Of a stretch of 64,000 bases of DNA, positions 25,950 through 34,868 are shown piece after piece; the stretch's first letter is position 1, and every line of letters starts with the position of its first letter. The stretch is from an uncultured Litoreibacter sp. (GTDB lineage: Bacteria; Pseudomonadota; Alphaproteobacteria; Rhodobacterales; Rhodobacteraceae). Location of the stretch: NCBI GenBank assembly GCA_947492995.1, contig CANLOU010000002.1, positions 186,001 through 250,000 of the forward strand. Direction: 5' to 3'. The notes beneath the pieces were generated by a model that was not told the origin of the DNA, ran no database searches, and was given only the letters and a program-made list of their open reading frames with translations. A program made the position numbers and the translations under genes.

Positions 25950-26270
25950 GTGAAATTATACGGCATCAAAGCCTGCGACACCTGCCGTAAGGCATTGAAA
26001 TCCCTGCAAGCTGCGGGCAAAGACGTGACCTTCGTTGATGTGCGCGAAACGCCATTGGCCCCCGAAAAGCTGGCAGAATTTCACGATTCATTTGCTGCTG
26101 AAATATTAAACACCCGTTCGACCACGTGGCGTTCGTTAACAGATGCCGACCGCGCGCGTCCGCCTTTGGACTTGCTGGCAGAGCATCCCACATTGATGAA
26201 ACGCCCCGTCATCGAGGCCGACAAACTCTATCTTGGCTGGAAGAAGGACGTGCAAGACGCCCTTCTCTAG
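25950..26270 (+). CDS. ArsC/Spx-family reductase-like protein (YffB type)
   Basis: The 106-residue thioredoxin-fold protein begins V-K-L-Y-G-I-K-A-C-D-T-C-R-K-A, with a C-x-x-C at residues 9-12. L-N-T-R-S-T-T-W-R and the late L-M-K-R-P-V-I fit the ArsC/YffB family. YffB-like members are not proven arsenate reductases. The start is GTG 25950 with GGAG nine bases upstream; an earlier TTG at 25920 is in frame but would add a non-family leader. It ends directly against the convergent thrS gene. Confidence 0.88.
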   Translation: MKLYGIKACDTCRKALKSLQAAGKDVTFVDVRETPLAPEKLAEFHDSFAAEILNTRSTTWRSLTDADRARPPLDLLAEHPTLMKRPVIEADKLYLGWKKDVQDALL

Positions 26271-28217
26271 TCAACGCAGATCGGGCGGGGTCACCTCAGT
26301 GGCCAAAGCCGCAATCACGTCGCTCAGGCCTTCCACCTTGGTCTGTTTCTCGCCAAGGCGGCGCACCGTAACCGTTTGATCCTCAACCTCTTTCTTGCCC
26401 ACGGCAAGAATGACAGGGACCTTTCCGACGGAATGTTCGCGCACCTTGTAGTTGATCTTTTCGTTGCGAATATCGGCCTCCGCGCGGATGCCAGCGGCCT
26501 TCAAAGCCGCCACAGCGTCCTTCACATAGCCATCCGCATCCGACACGATCGACGCCACCACAACCTGCCGTGGCGCCAGCCACATCGGCAACTTGCCCGC
26601 GTGTTCCTCGATCAAAATCCCGATAAACCGCTCAAACGATCCCAACGTCGCCCGATGCAACATCACCGGCCTGTGTTTGGCGTTATCCTCGCCCACATAG
26701 GTCGCGTCCAGGCGTTCCGGCAGCACGAAATCCACCTGATGGGTGCCGCACTGCCAGTCCCGCCCAATGGCGTCTGTTAACACAAATTCCAGCTTCGGGC
26801 CGTAAAACGCCCCCTCGCCAGGGTTCATCTCCGGCTCAATCCCCGCCGCCCGCGTCGCCGACAACAGCGCCGCCTCGGCCTTGTCCCAGACCTCGTCAGA
26901 GCCGGACCGGACATCAGGCCTGTCAGAGAACTTTACACGGAAGTTTTCGAACCCCAGGTCGCGGTAGACTGACGACAAAAACTCAATGTAAACAGCGGTT
27001 TCCGACTCAATCTGATCTTCGCGGCAGAAGATATGCCCGTCATCCTGGGTGAAGCCGCGCACCCGCATTATGCCATGCAAAGCACCCGATGGTTCGTACC
27101 GCGCGCAGGACCCGAACTCCGCCATACGCAGGGGCAAATCACGGTAGGATTTGAGCCCCTGGTTATAAACCTGCACGTGGCAGGGACAGTTCATCGGCTT
27201 CAGCGCGTTAACCGCTTTCTCGCGGGCATGGTCCTCGTCGACTTCGACGATAAACATGTTCTCCTGGTACTTTTCCCAGTGGCCCGAGGCCTCCCACAGC
27301 CGACGGTCCACGACCTGCGGAGTGTTCACCTCGACATAGCCGCCGGCCCGCTGACGCCGGCGCATGAAATCCTGCAATTCGGTGTAGATCGTCCAGCCGT
27401 TCGGGTGCCAGAACACCTGTCCCGGAGCTTCCTCCTGCATGTGATACAGGTCCATTTCGCGTCCCAGTTTGCGGTGGTCGCGCTTCTCGGCCTCTTCAAG
27501 GAAGTGCATGTATTCTTTCAGCTTTTCCTTGTTCTGAAAGGCCACGCCGTAAATGCGCTGTAGCATGGCGCGATCTGAATCCCCGCGCCAATAGGCCCCC
27601 GCCACGCTCATCAGTTTGAACGCATCGGCTGGGACCTGGCCCGTATGTTGCAGGTGCGGCCCGCGGCACAGGTCCTGCCAATCGCCATGCCAATACATGC
27701 GCAAAGGCTCATCGCCCGGGATGCTGTCAATCAGCTCGACCTTATAGGGCTCGCCATTGTCTTCATAAAACTTGACGGCGCGGGCGCGGTCCCAGATTTC
27801 GGTCCGCACGGGGTCGCGCAAGTTGATGATTTCTTTCATCTTCTTTTCAATCGCGCCCAGGTCTTCGGGCGTGAAAGGCTCCGTGCGGTCAAAGTCATAA
27901 TACCAGCCGTTTTCGATCACCGGCCCGATGGTCACTTTCACATCAGGCCAAATCGCCTGCACAGCGCGCGCCATGATATGCGCCAGATCGTGGCGGATCA
28001 GCTCAAGGGCGGGGGCCTCGTCCTTCATGGTGTTGATCGCAATCGACGCGGAGGCCTCAATCGGCCATTGCAGGTCGTGGTGCTGGCCGTCAACTGTGGC
28101 GGAAATCGCTTTCTTGGCGAGGGATGACGCAATGGATGCGGCCACCTCGGCAGGGGTGACACCTGCGTCAAAGTCGCGCGCATTGCCATCGGGGAAGGTA
28201 AGGGAAATCTGGGCCAT
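26271..28217 (-). CDS. thrS: Threonyl-tRNA synthetase
   Basis: The 648-residue product shows all domains: N-terminal TGS (about 1-60), the second editing-type domain with zinc-site histidines including [10 protein letters not shown], the class II catalytic core (motif 2 [25 protein letters not shown]) and the C-terminal anticodon domain (W-L-A-P-R-Q-V). It charges tRNA-Thr and clears mischarged Ser. ATG 28217 follows GAGGAG; TTG 28220 is immediately upstream in frame. Confidence 0.98.
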   Translation of the reverse strand: MAQISLTFPDGNARDFDAGVTPAEVAASIASSLAKKAISATVDGQHHDLQWPIEASASIAINTMKDEAPALELIRHDLAHIMARAVQAIWPDVKVTIGPVIENGWYYDFDRTEPFTPEDLGAIEKKMKEIINLRDPVRTEIWDRARAVKFYEDNGEPYKVELIDSIPGDEPLRMYWHGDWQDLCRGPHLQHTGQVPADAFKLMSVAGAYWRGDSDRAMLQRIYGVAFQNKEKLKEYMHFLEEAEKRDHRKLGREMDLYHMQEEAPGQVFWHPNGWTIYTELQDFMRRRQRAGGYVEVNTPQVVDRRLWEASGHWEKYQENMFIVEVDEDHAREKAVNALKPMNCPCHVQVYNQGLKSYRDLPLRMAEFGSCARYEPSGALHGIMRVRGFTQDDGHIFCREDQIESETAVYIEFLSSVYRDLGFENFRVKFSDRPDVRSGSDEVWDKAEAALLSATRAAGIEPEMNPGEGAFYGPKLEFVLTDAIGRDWQCGTHQVDFVLPERLDATYVGEDNAKHRPVMLHRATLGSFERFIGILIEEHAGKLPMWLAPRQVVVASIVSDADGYVKDAVAALKAAGIRAEADIRNEKINYKVREHSVGKVPVILAVGKKEVEDQTVTVRRLGEKQTKVEGLSDVIAALATEVTPPDLR

Positions 28218-28451
28218 CAAAGGGCTCCTCGTCGGTTTGGCGCCTACTAAACGCCCGTTTGCGGGTTATTTTCAGGGGCTTAGTGAAACGTCCGCCCATG
28301 GCAGTCAAGGGACTGATTTCGGTATGCAATTGTATGCTCTGAATGCGACAAAAAATTAGCTATTTACGACATAAACATGCTGTGGTTTAGAGATTATGAG
28401 ACAAGAATGACGCCTATAGGAAACTTTTGACACCACGACTTGGAGGGACAT

Positions 28452-28658
28452 ATGCCAGCATACAACAAGACCTTCGACCTCACCCCGGATGATCTGGACC
28501 TGATCGAAAACGCGTTGCGCGAAAAGCAGCGGCAGCTGTCCGCCAACGTCAACGGCAAGCCATGCGAGACGCTTCGCGGCACACATGATCTGCTGGGTCG
28601 TCTGCACAATCAAAAGAATTTCTACCGCCCCAAGGCGCAAGCCTATATCGGCGGGTAA
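28452..28658 (+). CDS. Small conserved protein of unknown function (68 aa)
   Basis: This ORF starts at ATG 28452 with GGAGGG five bases upstream and ends before a strong terminator, which supports a real single-gene unit. The soluble product has an L-T-P-D-D-L-D-L-I-E-N-A-L-R helix, a K-Q-R-Q-L segment and H-D-L-L-G-R-L-H-N-Q-K-N-F-Y-R-P near the end. No domain is recognised. Relatives seem restricted to Rhodobacterales, from memory only. A 234-base AT-rich leader region separates it from thrS. Confidence 0.75.
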   Translation: MPAYNKTFDLTPDDLDLIENALREKQRQLSANVNGKPCETLRGTHDLLGRLHNQKNFYRPKAQAYIGG

Positions 28659-28688
28659 AGTCCCCCGTAGCCAACGGATCAGATGTTT

Positions 28689-28724
28689 AGCGGCGGCCCT
28701 CAGACAGGCCGCCGCTTTTCGTTT
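28689..28724 (+). terminator. Rho-independent terminator
   Basis: AGCGGCGGCC and GGCCGCCGCT form a 10-bp stem with an eight- to nine-base loop, followed by TTTCGTTT. It ends the small gene at 28452-28658 and borders the convergent MAPEG stop, so it may work in both directions. Confidence 0.9.
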
Positions 28725-29158
28725 CAGCTGGCGAGCCGTCCCATGAACACCTGGCTTGCAAGCACCAGAATGCAGACCCAACCCAATGTGAAGATGATCG
28801 GGCGGGCAGGGAATTTGGTCAGCCCGGTCGTGTAGCCCACTGCATGCGCCACGCGCAGCCAGAAAAACGCGATGCAGGTCCAGTAGGTGACCGCGTTGAA
28901 CCCGCCCACGCGGTCCAGCAGGAACACGATCACGGCAAAGGGCAGAAACTGTTCAAGCAGGTTCAGATGCGCGCGGTAGGCGCGATGCACCCAAGGCCGT
29001 TGGAACGCGGGGTCGGGCGGGCGATGAAAGCCGTCCGGCGCGTCGGCGGGGATGGACCCCTCCGGCGCGGTGTTGACCCCCACAATGTACGGGATCCAAA
29101 GCGACGCGGCGAGGATGGTCAGACATGTCAGGATGCCCAGTTCTGTCGGGAAGTCCAT
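28724..29158 (-). CDS. MAPEG-family membrane protein
   Basis: The 144-residue, four-helix membrane protein has the MAPEG pattern: an N-terminal helix, then P-W-V-H-R-A-Y-R-A-H-L-N-L-L-E-Q-F-L-P-F (the R-x-x-R-A-H-x-N-x-x-E hallmark) and a later R-V-A-H-A-V-G-Y. MAPEG proteins include glutathione S-transferase-like enzymes; the substrate is unknown. ATG 29158 is one base past the upstream regulator's stop, so the two are coupled. A longer start at 29200 would overlap that gene. Confidence 0.88.
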   Translation of the reverse strand: MDFPTELGILTCLTILAASLWIPYIVGVNTAPEGSIPADAPDGFHRPPDPAFQRPWVHRAYRAHLNLLEQFLPFAVIVFLLDRVGGFNAVTYWTCIAFFWLRVAHAVGYTTGLTKFPARPIIFTLGWVCILVLASQVFMGRLAS

Positions 29159-29159
29159 G

Positions 29160-29906
29160 TCAGCCCCCATACCCAAATTTCGCGGTCTCGCCGGTTTCAA
29201 GGAAGGTCTTCAAACCCGCCGCCATGCGCTGCCAGCCATCGGCCACGCCGTCCTGCCCGGCAGGGATGTCGTAATGCTCGACCGCAAATTTGCAGAACGC
29301 ACCTTGCGGCTCAATCAGGTAGTCAAAGCGGGATTTGACCATATCAGGCCCTTCCCATTTCGGCTCGAACGTCGATGAAATCAGTGTCTTGGGCTCTTGA
29401 TGCGTCTCTGTGCAGACGAGCATCACCCCGCCGTCGGGCGTGTGGTAGGTGAGGGTGTTGCCGTCTTTCGTGATCTTGTCGCAGGCAAAGTGGTATTGCG
29501 CTTCCAGCTCGGGGTCCGTCAGCGCGTCCCACAGGGCATCCTGGGTGCAGCGAATATAGGTTTCCATGCGGAAATCGGGTGTGTCGGTCATGTTGGCAGC
29601 TCCTTCTAGCCGTTGCTTCAAATTCAGGACGCCCTGGGCCACGGGCTTGGCCAGCAGCGGCTCAATCCAGCGGTCAATGACCTCCTGCAGGGGCAGGGCG
29701 TTGAGGTAATGATGTTTGAAACGCCCCACTTTCTTGGTCGTAATCAGCTTCGCCTCCTCCAACACCGCCAAATGCTTCATCACGCCGAAGCGGGTCATGT
29801 CGAACTGGGCTTCCAGATCGCTGAGGCTCTGGCCGTCCTTCTGCCGAAGGCTGTCCAGTATCTCGCGCCGGGCGGCGTCGTTGAGGGCTTTGAAAATCAC
29901 GTCCAT
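29160..29906 (-). CDS. ArsR-family regulator fused to an SRPBCC (AHSA1-like) domain
   Basis: The 248-residue product has an N-terminal ArsR winged helix (about 1-85, with D-A-A-R-R-E-I-L-D-S-L and M-T-R-F-G-V-M-K-H-L-A-V-L-E-E-A) and a C-terminal SRPBCC/AHSA1 domain (about 105-240, with R-C-T-Q-D-A-L-W-D-A-L-T-D-P and D-G-W-Q-R-M-A-A-G-L) likely to bind a hydrophobic ligand. In most genomes these are two genes. No metal-binding cysteines are seen. ATG 29906 abuts the operator; an in-frame GTG at 29915 lies within the predicted -10 box, so it is unlikely. The transcript may be leaderless. Confidence 0.9.
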   Translation of the reverse strand: MDVIFKALNDAARREILDSLRQKDGQSLSDLEAQFDMTRFGVMKHLAVLEEAKLITTKKVGRFKHHYLNALPLQEVIDRWIEPLLAKPVAQGVLNLKQRLEGAANMTDTPDFRMETYIRCTQDALWDALTDPELEAQYHFACDKITKDGNTLTYHTPDGGVMLVCTETHQEPKTLISSTFEPKWEGPDMVKSRFDYLIEPQGAFCKFAVEHYDIPAGQDGVADGWQRMAAGLKTFLETGETAKFGYGG

Positions 29907-29910
29907 GGGA

Positions 29911-29953
29911 GTCACTTATAAGTGACAAAGTAGTCACGTGACAAGATGGTCAC
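29911..29953. promoter_or_regulatory. Operator/promoter of the ArsR-SRPBCC gene
   Basis: GTCACTTATAAGTGAC is a perfect 16-bp palindrome (29911-29926), followed by GTCACGTGAC (29933-29942, perfect 10 bp) and another GTCAC half (29949-29953). On the minus strand TTGTCA (29944-29939), an 18-base spacer and TATAAG (29920-29915) form a promoter whose start point would fall within about three bases of ATG 29906. The -10 box is inside the first palindrome, so binding there would block transcription. The site also lies upstream of the divergent hydrolase operon. Confidence 0.75.
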
Positions 29954-30038
29954 CTATAAGAAGTGCCGACGCCACGTTGTTGTTCCCTTTGCGCAGGCCC
30001 TCGCGTAGCGTAGCGACAAGACAGCCGGAGAACGCCCT

Positions 30039-30782
30039 ATGCCCCAGTATTTGCAGACAAAAGCGGGCCGCACGCTCGCCTATCACCGCCAAGACGGGCA
30101 CGGCCCCGGGCTGGTTTTCTTGGGCGGTTTCAAATCCGACATGGAGGGCACAAAAGCCATCCATTTGCAGGATTGGGCCAAAGCGCAGGGCCGCGCGTTC
30201 CTGCGATTCGACTATTCCGGGCATGGCCAATCTTCCGAGGAATTCACCGACGGATGCATTGGCGACTGGGCCGAGGATGCCGAGGCCGCCATCATGGAAC
30301 TCACCGACGGGCCGCAAATCCTGGTCGGGTCGTCGATGGGCGGCTGGATTTCCCTGCTCATGGCCAAACGCATTCCCGAAAAGATCGCGGGCCTTGTGAC
30401 AATCGCCGCAGCGCCGGATTTTACCGAAGACAGCATGTGGGGCGGCTTCACCGATGCGCAAAAGGCGGAACTGGATGCGGGGCAGGTGGCTTTGCCATCG
30501 GATTACGGTGATCCTTACATCATCACCAAAAAGCTTATCGAGGATGGGCGCACCCAGTTGGTGCTGCGCGACCCACTTCAACTGCCATTCCCTGTCAGGA
30601 TGTTGCAAGGCACCGACGATGCAGATGTGGACATGAGCGTCGCGTTGCGGCTCATTGGCCATGCGGATGGTGAGGATATGCGGCTGGTTGTGCTCAAGGG
30701 CGGGGACCACCGTTTTTCTGATCCGGTGGCGCTCAAATTAGTGGAAGACGCAATCCGCAACGTGATCGAGGTGACGGGATGA
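30039..30782 (+). CDS. Alpha/beta-hydrolase (ABHD10-like)
   Basis: The 247-residue product has the alpha/beta-hydrolase core: an F-L-G-G-F oxyanion region, F-D-Y-S-G-H-G-Q-S-S, and the nucleophile elbow G-S-S-M-G-G with Ser99. The acid is probably in Q-G-T-D-D-A-D-V and the base in G-G-D-H-R-F-S-D. The sequence is closest to the thioesterase/ABHD10-like group; the substrate is unknown. GGAGAA precedes the ATG. It is the first gene after the ArsR operator and overlaps the next hydrolase by four bases. Confidence 0.88.
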   Translation: MPQYLQTKAGRTLAYHRQDGHGPGLVFLGGFKSDMEGTKAIHLQDWAKAQGRAFLRFDYSGHGQSSEEFTDGCIGDWAEDAEAAIMELTDGPQILVGSSMGGWISLLMAKRIPEKIAGLVTIAAAPDFTEDSMWGGFTDAQKAELDAGQVALPSDYGDPYIITKKLIEDGRTQLVLRDPLQLPFPVRMLQGTDDADVDMSVALRLIGHADGEDMRLVVLKGGDHRFSDPVALKLVEDAIRNVIEVTG

Positions 30783-31762
30783 GGAAATTTGGCAAATTGC
30801 TGGGCCGGGTCCTGCTGGGCTTCATCATCGCAATCGTGGCGGTTTGGCTTTTGTGGCCGCGCGAGCCCGTTGATACGGAAATCGCCTTTGACCCGCGCAT
30901 CCTTCCCGAAAATCTGGACGTCTATCTGGCCAAGGAAGAAGGCCGTTTTGACGACATCACCGAAGGCGTCGAAAAGCGCATCATCTGGGCGGGGGAGCCC
31001 GGCGCGCAGACTGACATCGCCATCGTCAACATCCACGGCTATTCCGCCACCTCCCAGGAAATCCGCCCCGTCCCCGATGATGTCGCCAAGTCGCTGGGCG
31101 CAAACCTGTTCTTTGGCCGCTTAAAGGGGCATGGCCGCGGCGGCCTTGCGATGGCCGAACCCGTCGCCGGCGACTGGATGGAGGACGCCGCCGAGGCGCT
31201 GGCAATCGGCCGCCGCATCGGCAAAGAGGTTGTCGTCATTACCACCTCCACGGGCGGCACCATCGCAGCCATCGCCGCCACTGACCCCGCGCTGGCCGAG
31301 GCCGTCAAAGGCATCGTCTTCATCTCCCCCAACTTCCGCATCAAAAACCCGACCGCGACCATTCTGGAATGGCCCTTGGCCCGTACCATCAGCACGCTGG
31401 TCGCAGGCGCCGAACGCAGCTTCGCGCCAATGAATGACGACCACCAGAAGTACTGGACCACGATCTACCCAACCACCGCGCTGATCCCCATGGCGGCCAT
31501 CGTGAAACACGCCCGCGACGCTGATTATTCAGGCGTCACGATGCCGGGCTTGTTCATCTTCTCGGATGATGACGCTGTGGTGGACGCAGAAACCACCCGC
31601 GCGATTTCGACCAAATGGGGCGGGCCAGTCACGCTGGAGCCGCGCGTCATGGGCGAGGGCGACGACCCGTTTAACCACGTGATTGCGGGCGACATCCTCA
31701 GCCCGTCTCAAAACGAAGAAACCACAGCAATCATAACCACTTGGATCAAGGAGCTTCCATGA
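30779..31762 (+). CDS. Membrane-anchored alpha/beta-hydrolase
   Basis: The 327-residue product starts with one hydrophobic helix (about 8-26), probably an uncleaved anchor, then an esterase-type domain: N-I-H-G-Y-S-A-T, G-R-L-K-G-H-G-R-G-G, the nucleophile T-T-S-T-G-G (Ser157) and F-S-D-D-D-A-V-V for the acid. A C-terminal F-N-H-V may supply the catalytic His. It resembles monoacylglycerol-lipase/carboxylesterase types. ATGA overlap with the preceding hydrolase; the VOC gene begins within its last bases. Confidence 0.85.
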   Translation: MRKFGKLLGRVLLGFIIAIVAVWLLWPREPVDTEIAFDPRILPENLDVYLAKEEGRFDDITEGVEKRIIWAGEPGAQTDIAIVNIHGYSATSQEIRPVPDDVAKSLGANLFFGRLKGHGRGGLAMAEPVAGDWMEDAAEALAIGRRIGKEVVVITTSTGGTIAAIAATDPALAEAVKGIVFISPNFRIKNPTATILEWPLARTISTLVAGAERSFAPMNDDHQKYWTTIYPTTALIPMAAIVKHARDADYSGVTMPGLFIFSDDDAVVDAETTRAISTKWGGPVTLEPRVMGEGDDPFNHVIAGDILSPSQNEETTAIITTWIKELP

Positions 31763-32196
31763 CTTTCGAACAACGCGTCAGCCTCATCACCCTCGGCGTG
31801 GCGGACATGGAAACATCCGCCGCTTTCTATGAAGGCATCGGCTGGACACGCGTTGAAAGTCAGGACGGGGTGGTCGCGTTTGACCTGATCGGCCAAACCC
31901 TGGGCCTCTATCCGCAGTCCGGCTTGGAGGAAGAACTGGGCCTTGAACCCGGCACTCTTTCGGGTCGTGCCGCTATGTCCCTCGGCCACAATGTCCGCGA
32001 AAAGGAACATGTCGCCCAGCTTCTCTCGCTTGTTGAACCGGCAGGCGGCAAGGTCTTGAAGCCCGCGCAAGACGTGTTCTGGGGCGGGCACCACGGCTAT
32101 TTCCAAGACATTGACGGCCATATCTGGGAGGTCGCCCACAACCCGTTTTCACCGCTGCACGATGACGGCGCGTTCCGTTGGAACGGCTATGGGTGA
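31759..32196 (+). CDS. VOC-family (glyoxalase/bleomycin-resistance-like) protein
   Basis: The 145-residue product has paired beta-alpha-beta-beta-beta units: the first is L-I-T-L-G-V-A-D-M-E-T-S-A-A-F-Y-E-G-I-G-W; the second ends G-Y-F-Q-D-I-D-G-H-I-W-E-V-A-H-N-P. Such single VOC proteins may be isomerases, dioxygenases or binding proteins, and none can be chosen here. ATG 31759 has AAGGAG six bases upstream and overlaps the hydrolase stop by four bases. Confidence 0.88.
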   Translation: MTFEQRVSLITLGVADMETSAAFYEGIGWTRVESQDGVVAFDLIGQTLGLYPQSGLEEELGLEPGTLSGRAAMSLGHNVREKEHVAQLLSLVEPAGGKVLKPAQDVFWGGHHGYFQDIDGHIWEVAHNPFSPLHDDGAFRWNGYG

Positions 32197-32199
32197 TCC

Positions 32200-32255
32200 G
32201 ATTTTTCGACGAAAAATCATGCCTCCGGCGGGAGTATTTTTGACCAATTGGAGAG
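32200..32255. repeat. Palindrome followed by a TATTTTT repeat box
   Basis: GATTTTTCG-A-CGAAAAATC (32200-32218) is an inverted repeat with 9-bp arms. It is followed by GGAGTATTTTTGACCAATTG at 32231, the same box as at 1092, 11519 and 49593. The box's trailing GGAGAG is the Shine-Dalgarno of the next gene (ATG 32259), an unusual reuse of repeat sequence. Confidence 0.7.
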
Positions 32256-32258
32256 TGT

Positions 32259-32921
32259 ATGCGTAAACCCGCCTCCATGTGGTCGCTTGAAACGCTGGGC
32301 CGTGTGCGTTTGTCGAAATACTTCTTCATGCGGGAGTTTCTCTACTCCGAAATCTCCAACTTCCACGAACGCGCCAACATCCCCGAAAACCCCGACCTCG
32401 CCATCGAGGTCGGCCGCGCCTTCTGCACGAGCCTGCTGGACCCGCTGCACGAAACCTTCGGCTGCGTCACGGTGCGTTCAGGTTACCGGTCCCCGCCGCT
32501 CAACTCCTATGGCAATGAGAACAAACTGAACTGCGCCCGCAACGACTATCCCGGCGAGTGCCACATCTGGGATCGGGGGCAGGGCGACTGGCGCATCGGC
32601 GGCGCGACAATCGTCATTCCATGGTTCGCCGATCAATATGCGCAGGGGCGCGACTGGCGCGATCTGGCCTATTGGATTCACGATCATCTCCCCTATTCGG
32701 AACAATGGTATTTCCCCAAACTCGCCGCCTTCAACCTGACATGGGAACCGCAGCCGCGCCGCACCATCTCCAGCTATATCGCGCCGCGTGGCAAGCTGCT
32801 GGCAGCGGGCGCGGAGCCCGTAGAAACCCTGACAAACCGCCAGAAGCGCTACGCCGATTTTCCGCCCTTCAAAGGCGTCGCGCAACCCGCTATCCCTGAT
32901 CCGTGGACAGGAGAGAGCTAA
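32259..32921 (+). CDS. Peptidase M15-like domain protein
   Basis: The 220-residue soluble product shows V-R-S-G-Y-R-S-P-P-L-N, the S-G-Y-R-S start of M15_3 (D-Ala-D-Ala carboxypeptidase/VanX-like) domains, then E-C-H-I-W-D-R, which would be the metal-binding H-x-x-D, and Y-S-E-Q-W-Y-F late. Insertions between these and the lack of a signal peptide make it a divergent member; a peptidoglycan or phage-type substrate is not assured. Its ribosome site lies in a repeat. It is followed directly by the SDR gene (next base after the stop). Confidence 0.65.
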   Translation: MRKPASMWSLETLGRVRLSKYFFMREFLYSEISNFHERANIPENPDLAIEVGRAFCTSLLDPLHETFGCVTVRSGYRSPPLNSYGNENKLNCARNDYPGECHIWDRGQGDWRIGGATIVIPWFADQYAQGRDWRDLAYWIHDHLPYSEQWYFPKLAAFNLTWEPQPRRTISSYIAPRGKLLAAGAEPVETLTNRQKRYADFPPFKGVAQPAIPDPWTGES

Positions 32922-33683
32922 ATGACATTGCCCAAAACCCCTTCATTCCGCTTGGATGGCAAGCGTGCATTGGTCGCCGGCGGCTCTCGCGGCATTGGCC
33001 TTGGCTGCGCGGTTGCTTTGGCCGAAGCGGGCGCACATGTTGTCATCGCCGCGCGCGGCGTTCCGGCCATTGATGCCGCCGTCCACGAGATGACAGGCGC
33101 GGGCATGTCGGCCACAGGCGTGGGGCTGGACGTAACCGATCTTGACGCCGTCAAGGCGGTCTTCGCCGATCACGGCCCGTTCGACATCCTGTGCAATTCC
33201 GCGGGCCTCGCCCGCCACTCCAAGGCCACGGATACCGACCCCGCCGACTATGATGCGGTGATGAATATCAACGTCAAAGCCGCGTATTTTTTGGCCCAGC
33301 AGGCCGCGATTTCCATGAAGGGGCAGGGCAGCGGGTCGATCATCCAGATCTCCAGCCAGATGGGCCATGTGGGCGGCCAGGACCGCGCCGTCTATTGCGG
33401 CACCAAACACGCGATCGAGGGGATCAACAAGGCCATGGCCATCGAGTTCGGCCCCGACAATATCCGCGTCAATTCCATCTGTCCCACCTTCATCCTCACG
33501 CCCCTGACCGCCGCCACCTTTGCCGACCCCGCGAAACGGGCATGGATCGACGAAAAGATCAAGCTGCCCCGCGTCGGCGAGGTCGAGGACATCATGGGCG
33601 CGGTCACCTATCTGGCGTCCGATGCGTCCAGTCTGGTAACCGGCACCTCAATCCTCGTCGATGGGGGCTGGACTGCGGGTTAA
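32922..33683 (+). CDS. Short-chain dehydrogenase/reductase
   Basis: The 253-residue classical SDR has the cofactor motif G-G-S-R-G-I-G (20-26), N-S-A-G (the N-A-G site), the catalytic Ser144, and Y158-C-G-T-K162. A-A-R-G after the second strand favours NADP. The C-terminal G-T-S-I-L-V-D-G-G-W is typical. The substrate is unknown; closest in look to sugar or 3-oxoacyl reductases. It starts immediately after the M15-like gene with GGAGAG inside that gene's end. Confidence 0.92.
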   Translation: MTLPKTPSFRLDGKRALVAGGSRGIGLGCAVALAEAGAHVVIAARGVPAIDAAVHEMTGAGMSATGVGLDVTDLDAVKAVFADHGPFDILCNSAGLARHSKATDTDPADYDAVMNINVKAAYFLAQQAAISMKGQGSGSIIQISSQMGHVGGQDRAVYCGTKHAIEGINKAMAIEFGPDNIRVNSICPTFILTPLTAATFADPAKRAWIDEKIKLPRVGEVEDIMGAVTYLASDASSLVTGTSILVDGGWTAG

Positions 33684-33737
33684 GGCTTTTCCCGCACACC
33701 ATTTCGTGATGAAACTACCCCAAGCAAGGGGACATGC

Positions 33738-34868
33738 ATGACCATCAAGACCACCCACACCGGCAGCCTGCCACGCACCCAAAAGGTCGTGGACATGATC
33801 TTTGCCCGCGAAAACGGCGACCCCTATGACCAAGCAGCGTTTGACGCGGTGATGACCAAGGCCTGTGCCGACACGGTCAAAAAGCAGGCCGAGGTGGGCG
33901 TGGGCATCGTCAGCGATGGCGAGACCTCCAAGATCAGCTACGCCACTTACGTCAAAGACCGCTACACCGGCTTCTCCGGCGACAGCCCGCGCAACGCGCC
34001 GGGCGATCTGAAGCTGTTCCCGTCCTTTCTCAAACGCCTCGCGGATGACGGCGGCACGCCGCAATACGCGCGGCCCATGTGTACCGGCGAGGTCAAATCC
34101 AAAGGCCAGGACGACCTGCAATCCGACATCGCCAACCTCAAAGCGGGCATGGCCGCCAACGGCATCGCCGAAGGCTTCATGAATGCGGCGTCCCCCGGCG
34201 TGATCTCGCTGTTTTTGCAAAACGACTTCTACGCCACGCGGGAGGACTATCTGGCGGCATTGGCCGATGCGATGGCCGAGGAATACCGCACCATCGTGGA
34301 CGCGGGGCTTTACCTGCAGCTCGACTGCCCGGACCTCGCCTTGTCGCGCCACATGCTGTTCCAAGATCTGAGCGACGATGAGTTCCTCAAGATCGCCGCC
34401 ACCCATGTCGAGGCCCTGAACCACGCGCTCAAAGGCATCGACCCAACCCGCGTGCGCGTCCACATCTGCTGGGGCAATTACGAGGGGCCGCATGTTTGCG
34501 ACATCGACATGGCCAAGGTCTTTGGCACGCTGATGAGCGTGGACGCCTCGCAGCTGTTGTTCGAGACATCCAATCCCCGCCATGCCCATGAATGGACCGT
34601 GTTCCGCGACCGCGCCTCCGAGATCCCCGAGGACAAAATTTTGGTCCCCGGCGTGGTCGATACGACCACAAACTTCGTTGAGCACCCCGAAGTGGTGGCG
34701 CAGCGGCTTGACCGTTTCGTACCTTTCATGGGCACGGATCGGGTGATTGCCGGCTCTGATTGTGGTTTTGGAACATTTGCTGGTTTTGGGGCGGTCGATC
34801 CCGACATCGCCTATGCAAAATTGAAATCGCTGGTTGAAGGCACCCAAATTGCGAACCAAAACGCATGA
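33738..34868 (+). CDS. Cobalamin-independent methionine synthase II (MetE C-domain)-like protein
   Basis: The 376-residue product is a stand-alone UROD/MetE-C-type barrel. It begins T-T-H-T-G-S-L-P-R-T, has V-S-D-G-E-T-S-K, a zinc-type H-I-C-W-G-N-Y-E-G-P-H, and a C-terminal G-S-D-C-G-F-G-T-F in which the Cys is the second thiolate. Stand-alone members include methyltransferases acting on small thiols and epoxyalkane:coenzyme M transferases; the substrate cannot be told. No B12 riboswitch precedes it. It overlaps the downstream hydrolase by four bases. Confidence 0.85.
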   Translation: MTIKTTHTGSLPRTQKVVDMIFARENGDPYDQAAFDAVMTKACADTVKKQAEVGVGIVSDGETSKISYATYVKDRYTGFSGDSPRNAPGDLKLFPSFLKRLADDGGTPQYARPMCTGEVKSKGQDDLQSDIANLKAGMAANGIAEGFMNAASPGVISLFLQNDFYATREDYLAALADAMAEEYRTIVDAGLYLQLDCPDLALSRHMLFQDLSDDEFLKIAATHVEALNHALKGIDPTRVRVHICWGNYEGPHVCDIDMAKVFGTLMSVDASQLLFETSNPRHAHEWTVFRDRASEIPEDKILVPGVVDTTTNFVEHPEVVAQRLDRFVPFMGTDRVIAGSDCGFGTFAGFGAVDPDIAYAKLKSLVEGTQIANQNA

